A stretch of DNA of 64,000 bases from NCBI RefSeq assembly GCF_021602585.1, contig NZ_BQIP01000017.1, positions 62,001 through 126,000 on the forward strand. The letters run 5' to 3'. This stretch comes from Pseudomonas faucium (GTDB lineage: Bacteria; Pseudomonadota; Gammaproteobacteria; Pseudomonadales; Pseudomonadaceae). The position numbers and the translations under genes are program-made. The notes under the pieces are model-generated. The model had not been told where the DNA came from. It saw only the letters and a list, made by a program, of their open reading frames with translations, and searched no databases. The stretch's first letter is position 1, and each line of letters opens with the position of its first letter. Shown here piece after piece: positions 59,995 through 64,000 of the stretch.

Positions 59995-60626
59995 GCCTTG
60001 CCTCCGGCCACTTCCACTTCGCGGTCGCCCTGGATCACTTCCACCAGCTTGATCGCTTCCTGCTCCATGCCCACCACCAGCTCATCGATGCGGCGCAGCA
60101 GGAAGCGGTGGAAGAACACGGCGGGGATACCAATCATCAGGCCGGCCGCGGTGGTGACCAGGGCCTTGGAGATACCGCCCGCCAGCACGGCGGCATTGGC
60201 GGTCATCTGCGAGCCCATGAAGGCGCTGAAGATGTCGATCATGCCCAGCACGGTGCCCAGCAGGCCCAGCAGCGGAGCCATGGCGGCAATGGTGCCGAGG
60301 GTGCTGATATAGCGCTCCAGGTCATGGATGACCCGCGAAGCGGCCTCTTCGATGCACTCTTTCATGATCTCGCGGCCATGGCGCGAATTGGCCAGGCCCG
60401 CAGCGAGGATCTCGCCCAGCGGCGAATCGGCGCGCAGGGCCTTGAGCTTGTCACTGGTGAGCTGCTTGTCCTTGATCCACATCCACACCTGGCCGAGCAG
60501 GTGCGGCGGGGTGACACGGCTGGCGCGCAGGGTCCACAGGCGCTCGACGACGATTGCCATGGCGACGACGGAGCTCAGAATGATCGGCAGCATCATCCAA
60601 CCACCGGACTTGACCAATTCCCACAC
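59991..60626 (-). CDS. exbB: MotA/TolQ/ExbB proton-channel protein (GTG start)
   Basis: 211 aa. Three membrane helices; GLLGTVLGMIDIF and GISKALVTTAAGLMIGIPAV are conserved channel segments. The GTG at 60626 (VWELVKSGGWMMLPI) has AGGGG upstream. It lies 68 nt after comEC. In E. coli this place is taken by msbA. Confidence 0.92.
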   Translation of the reverse strand: MWELVKSGGWMMLPIILSSVVAMAIVVERLWTLRASRVTPPHLLGQVWMWIKDKQLTSDKLKALRADSPLGEILAAGLANSRHGREIMKECIEEAASRVIHDLERYISTLGTIAAMAPLLGLLGTVLGMIDIFSAFMGSQMTANAAVLAGGISKALVTTAAGLMIGIPAVFFHRFLLRRIDELVVGMEQEAIKLVEVIQGDREVEVAGGKA

Positions 60627-60694
60627 AGTAAACGCCCCTTCGGAAAAAGGCCGCCACTCTACCATACGCACGCGGGGCGCTCATCTGCCGAAGG

Positions 60695-62923
60695 TCAGGG
60701 AATTGACTGTGCATCGCGCCAGAAGCGGCGCTGCGCGCGCCCCCCCTCGGCGGCGCCCCGGCTGCCCAGCAGCAGGCGCAATGCGCCCTCTTGCGCCGTA
60801 TCGTGGATCGCCAGCTGGTGACGGCGATAGCGCTCTAGCACCTGCGCATGGGGGTGGCCGAAGCCATTGTTGCGCCCGCGGGAAATGATGACCCCGCGTG
60901 GCGCCGTGGCCCGCAAGAATCGCTCGGTGGAGGAGCTGGCGCTGCCGTGGTGCGGCGCCTGCAACCAGTCGATGGCCGGCGCCGGGTGGTCGGCCAACCA
61001 GGCGCGCTCGGCGCCGGCTTCCATATCGCCGGCCAGTAGCAGGCGCTCGCCCTGCGCCTCGACCAGCAAGACACAGGAGCGATCATTGCTGCCCTCCCCC
61101 TCGCCCCAGTGCCACAGCGAAAAACGCACGCCATCCCATTCCCACCCTTCGTGACTGACGCATGGCTGCGCCGACAACGGCGCAGCGAGCGCCTGCGCCT
61201 CGCCACTGAGCACCCGCGCCACCGGCAGCCCCCGGGCAACCGCCAATGCCCCGCCAGCATGGTCGGCGTGGGCGTGGCTGATCAGCATCAGGTCCAGTTG
61301 CCGCACGCCCAGTTTGTGCAAGGTGGGCAGCACGACCCGCTCGCCAAGGTCCACGTCACCGCGCGCCGGGCCAGCGTCGTACAGCACGCTGTGCTGGCGC
61401 GTGCGCAGCAGCACCGCCAGGCCCTGGCCGACATCCAGGTGCCAGACCTCCACCTGGCCATGCGCCACCGGCGCCTTGGGCACCCACAGGGCCAACAGCA
61501 TGACCCACCCCAGGCCGCGCAGCGGCACACCCCGTGGCAGCAGCACCAGCAGCGCCCCCAGGCACACCAGTGCCCAGGCCCACAGCGGCAAGGCCGGCGG
61601 CACCCAGGCCGGGCGCCAGGCGGCGAGCCCTTGCAGCACCCGCAGCAGGCCATCCAGCAGGCCGCCTGCCAGCCACAGCAATGCCTCGCCAACGCCTGGC
61701 AGTGGCAGCAGCAAGGTGCCCAGCAGCGCCAGCGGCAATACCGCCAGGCTGATCCAGGGCACGGCCACCAGGTTTGCCAATGGCGCACTGAGGCTGACCG
61801 GCAGCCCGGTGGCCAACAGGATGGGCAGCAGGCCGATGGCGATCACCCACTGGGCGCGGGTCCATGCCTGCCAGGGGCGCCAGCCGCCCAGGCGCCCGCT
61901 GAAGCAATAGACCAGCGTCGCCACCGCGCCGAACGACAACCAGAACCCCGGCAGCAAGGCGGCCAGGGGCTCGGCGATCAGCACCAGGTTGAGCGCCACC
62001 AGCAACGGGAAGAAGGCCCCCAGGTGGCGAAAGCGCAAGCGCCAGAGCAGCACCACCGCCAACATCAGGCAAGCGCGCTGCACCGGCACCCCGGCGCCGG
62101 CCAGCCAGCCGTAGGCCAGCGCCGCCGCCAGCGCCAGGGCACAGGCGCAAGGCAGCCAAGGCAGGCGCCGAGGCCACAGCCCCCAGCGCGCCAGGCCCGC
62201 CACCAGGGCGTACAGCAGCCCGGCCACCAGGCCGATGTGCTGGCCCGAAATCACCAGCAGATGCACCGTGCCCGTGGCTTGCAACACTTGCCAGTCGCTC
62301 TGGGCCAGCCCGCTGCCGTCGCCGAGCACCAGTGCCACCAACGCCGCCTGCCTGCCGTTGGCATCGACGGCCAGCAGCCGCTGGCGCAGGGCATCGCGCC
62401 AACTCGGCGCCTGCGCCTGCAGCACGTGGCCTGCCTTGACCGTGCCGGTCGCACCCACCCGCCGGGCCAGCAAATGCGCCTCGCGGTCAGGCCCATGTGG
62501 ATTGAGCAACCCGGCGGGCCGTTGCAAGGTCACGGCCAGGCGCCACTGCTCACCAGCCCGCACCGGCGGGCCACCGAACCAGCTCAGTTGCAGGCGCGAG
62601 GGCAGCTCGGCGCGACGCGAGCGGGGTTGTTCCAGCTCAAAACGCACGCTTTGCCCGGTGTGGCTCGGCAACCCGACCACCCGGCCTTCCAGCCACAGGG
62701 TGCGGCCATCGAGGGGCAGCGCCAGGCGGTCGTCCAGCGCCAGTTGCGCCGACCAGCAGGCCAAGCACAAACCCAGCAGGAAACACCCCACCGGCCAACC
62801 GCGCGTGCGCAGGCACAGCAGCCCGCCGCAAAGCAGCAGGCAAAGCCATCCGACCGACGGCAATGCGGGGAGAAGGCCCAGGCACAACAGCCCGAGCGCC
62901 AGCGCAAGCATCCCTGTGCGCAT
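60695..62923 (-). CDS. comEC: ComEC/Rec2-type DNA uptake channel
   Basis: 742 aa. N-terminal DUF4131 (about 20-190), Competence domain with many helices (about 200-480) and a metallo-beta-lactamase-like domain (about 500-720; SHAHADHAGG, AGDMEAGAERAWLA). Imports single-stranded DNA across the inner membrane in competent bacteria. The ATG at 62923 follows GGAG by 9 nt. Confidence 0.93.
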   Translation of the reverse strand: MRTGMLALALGLLCLGLLPALPSVGWLCLLLCGGLLCLRTRGWPVGCFLLGLCLACWSAQLALDDRLALPLDGRTLWLEGRVVGLPSHTGQSVRFELEQPRSRRAELPSRLQLSWFGGPPVRAGEQWRLAVTLQRPAGLLNPHGPDREAHLLARRVGATGTVKAGHVLQAQAPSWRDALRQRLLAVDANGRQAALVALVLGDGSGLAQSDWQVLQATGTVHLLVISGQHIGLVAGLLYALVAGLARWGLWPRRLPWLPCACALALAAALAYGWLAGAGVPVQRACLMLAVVLLWRLRFRHLGAFFPLLVALNLVLIAEPLAALLPGFWLSFGAVATLVYCFSGRLGGWRPWQAWTRAQWVIAIGLLPILLATGLPVSLSAPLANLVAVPWISLAVLPLALLGTLLLPLPGVGEALLWLAGGLLDGLLRVLQGLAAWRPAWVPPALPLWAWALVCLGALLVLLPRGVPLRGLGWVMLLALWVPKAPVAHGQVEVWHLDVGQGLAVLLRTRQHSVLYDAGPARGDVDLGERVVLPTLHKLGVRQLDLMLISHAHADHAGGALAVARGLPVARVLSGEAQALAAPLSAQPCVSHEGWEWDGVRFSLWHWGEGEGSNDRSCVLLVEAQGERLLLAGDMEAGAERAWLADHPAPAIDWLQAPHHGSASSSTERFLRATAPRGVIISRGRNNGFGHPHAQVLERYRRHQLAIHDTAQEGALRLLLGSRGAAEGGRAQRRFWRDAQSIP

Positions 62924-63065
62924 GAGGTAGAGCTCCAGAAGCAAAATCGCTTACTGAGGCATAGCTGAAATGCCGCACTGGCTCGCTCAACAATTGTCAC
63001 AAACTCTGAACGAGCCTGAGCGGGAATCAAGGCATACTGCCTCGATCAACGCGCCAGGAGCCTAC

Positions 63066-63692
63066 ATGCCGCGCCGACTTTTCAAACGGTACATGCCGGA
63101 TCCAACCAGCATCAGGGAACACAAGTCCCTGCGCTTTTTCGGCAAGCTGCTACACGACCCGAACCTCTGGCACCTGAACCGTCACTCGGTGGCGCGGGCC
63201 ATGGGCGTGGGCCTGTTCGCGGCGTTGATCCCGATCCCCATGCAGATGCTGCTGGCGGCGGCGCTGGCCATCCCGGTACGCGGCAACCTGCCGATTGCCG
63301 TCAGCCTGGTATGGCTGACCAACCCGCTGACCATGCCGCCGGTGTTCTTCGTCACCTACATGACCGGTGCCTGGCTGATGCAGGTGCCGCCGCGCACCCT
63401 GCCCGACGAACTCACCTTCGAATGGATCACCGACCAGCTGGCAACGCTGTGGCAACCGTTCCTGCTGGGCTCGGTGGTGTGCGGGGTGGTGCTGGGCATC
63501 GCCGCCTACTTCACCACCATGCTGTACTGGCGTTGGTGGGTCGGCCGGCAGTGGCGCCGGCGCAAGCACAAGGCCTCAGGCGCGCATGCCGCGGCCGCTG
63601 ACCAGCAGGCGAACGCACAGCAGGTAGAGCACCGCGGTGGCCACCAGCATGAAGGTGATCGCCGTACCAATGCTGATATCCGACACCCCTAG
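63066..63692 (+). CDS. DUF2062 membrane protein with an unusual 3' extension
   Basis: 208 aa. MPRRLFKRYMPDPTSIREHK start, DUF2062 core with about three membrane helices (VGLFAALIPIPMQMLLAAAL, LTNPLTMPPVFFVTYMTGAW). Homologues usually end soon after the WWVGRQWRRRK region. Here about 35 more residues (ASGAHAAAADQQANAQQVEH onward) are read antisense to the ABC permease gene. Start at 63066 with AGGAG. Confidence 0.8.
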   Translation: MPRRLFKRYMPDPTSIREHKSLRFFGKLLHDPNLWHLNRHSVARAMGVGLFAALIPIPMQMLLAAALAIPVRGNLPIAVSLVWLTNPLTMPPVFFVTYMTGAWLMQVPPRTLPDELTFEWITDQLATLWQPFLLGSVVCGVVLGIAAYFTTMLYWRWWVGRQWRRRKHKASGAHAAAADQQANAQQVEHRGGHQHEGDRRTNADIRHP

Positions 63693-64000
63693 GATGCCGT
63701 AGCGGAACGAGTTGACCATGTGCAGCACCGGGTTGGCCAACGACACGGTCTGCCAGAACGGCGGCAGCAGGTTGATCGAGTAGAACACCCCGCCCAGGTA
63801 AGTCAACGGCGTCAGCACGAAGGTCGGGATGATCGAGATATCGTCGAAGTTGCGCGCAAACACGGCGTTGACGAAGCCCAGCAGCGAAAAGATGGTGGCG
63901 GTCAACAGCACCACGATCACGGTCACGCCCAGGTGGTGCACCTGCAGGTCGGTGAAGAACATCGACAGGATGGTCACGATCACCCCGACCGCCAGGCCGC
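63576..64000 (-). CDS. ABC-2 type transporter permease, C-terminal part (runs off window)
   Basis: The last 141 codons of an ABC-2 permease (YadH-like): ARNFDDISIIPTFVLTPLTY, LGGVFYSINLLPPFWQTVSL, ANPVLHMVNSFRYGILGVSD. Four hydrophobic helices visible. Its 3' end overlaps the DUF2062 gene by 117 nt, convergently. The partner ATPase would lie outside the window. Confidence 0.88.
   Translation of the reverse strand, partial: GLAVGVIVTILSMFFTDLQVHHLGVTVIVVLLTATIFSLLGFVNAVFARNFDDISIIPTFVLTPLTYLGGVFYSINLLPPFWQTVSLANPVLHMVNSFRYGILGVSDISIGTAITFMLVATAVLYLLCVRLLVSGRGMRA

Noticed and set aside
61109-62968. 619-codon frame on plus, antisense to comEC
   Set aside because: Gln/Pro/Arg-rich shadow of comEC, which has a complete metallo-beta-lactamase motif.

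Overview
The window is a stretch of Pseudomonas core chromosome. Protein identities and gene order point to the P. putida group (very GC-rich third positions, characteristic REP elements, truA-fimV-usg-asd-leu and tatD-holB-tmk-fab blocks). It carries no phage, transposase, plasmid gene or CRISPR array. Most of it is housekeeping; the less ordinary content is in RNA, in regulatory DNA and at a few junctions.

Layout. 1-16.5 kb, all on minus: leuC-leuD-methyltransferase-leuB, asd, the asd paralogue usg, fimV, truA, trpF, then accD-folC-dedD-cvpA-purF-metZ. 16.6-20.9 kb, plus: a LysR regulator divergent from leuC, then a five-PAS GGDEF-EAL protein. 20.9-24.5 kb, minus: ibpA (sigma-32 promoter and ROSE-like thermometer), dusC, a thioesterase, an alpha/beta hydrolase and a TetR regulator. 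24.6-25.4 kb, minus: three tandem tRNA-Ala/tRNA-Glu pairs behind one strong promoter. 25.7-33.7 kb: gltX, an EmrAB-type efflux pair, uvrB with a LexA-like box, tyrB and tRNA-Asn. 33.7-38.6 kb: exported cupin, DUF1285, DUF4823 lipoprotein, moaA, TetR, class V aminotransferase, and an sRNA matching RgsA in position and architecture.

38.6-51.8 kb, mostly minus: tatD, holB, tmk, mltG, pabC, fabF, acpP, fabG, fabD, plsX, rpmF, yceD, then maf (plus), sppA, a HAD phosphatase and rluC. This is the fatty-acid/phospholipid block; pilZ, which sits between holB and tatD in P. aeruginosa, is missing. 51.8-55.9 kb: an 810-nt untranslated region and rne, whose scaffold domain carries a long REERAP repeat. 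56-63 kb, minus: murB-ptpA-kdsB-ycaR-lpxK-exbD-exbB-comEC. The window ends in a DUF2062 gene (plus) that overlaps the 3' end of a convergent, truncated ABC-2 permease gene.

Functional themes: branched-chain and aspartate-family amino acid synthesis (leuBCD, asd, metZ); fatty-acid synthesis (accD, fabD, fabG, fabF, acpP, plsX); envelope biogenesis (murB, kdsB, lpxK, exbBD, mltG, dedD, fimV); RNA metabolism (rne, rluC, truA, dusC, tRNAs). Four REP inverted pairs of one family and one of a second family lie in intergenic gaps.
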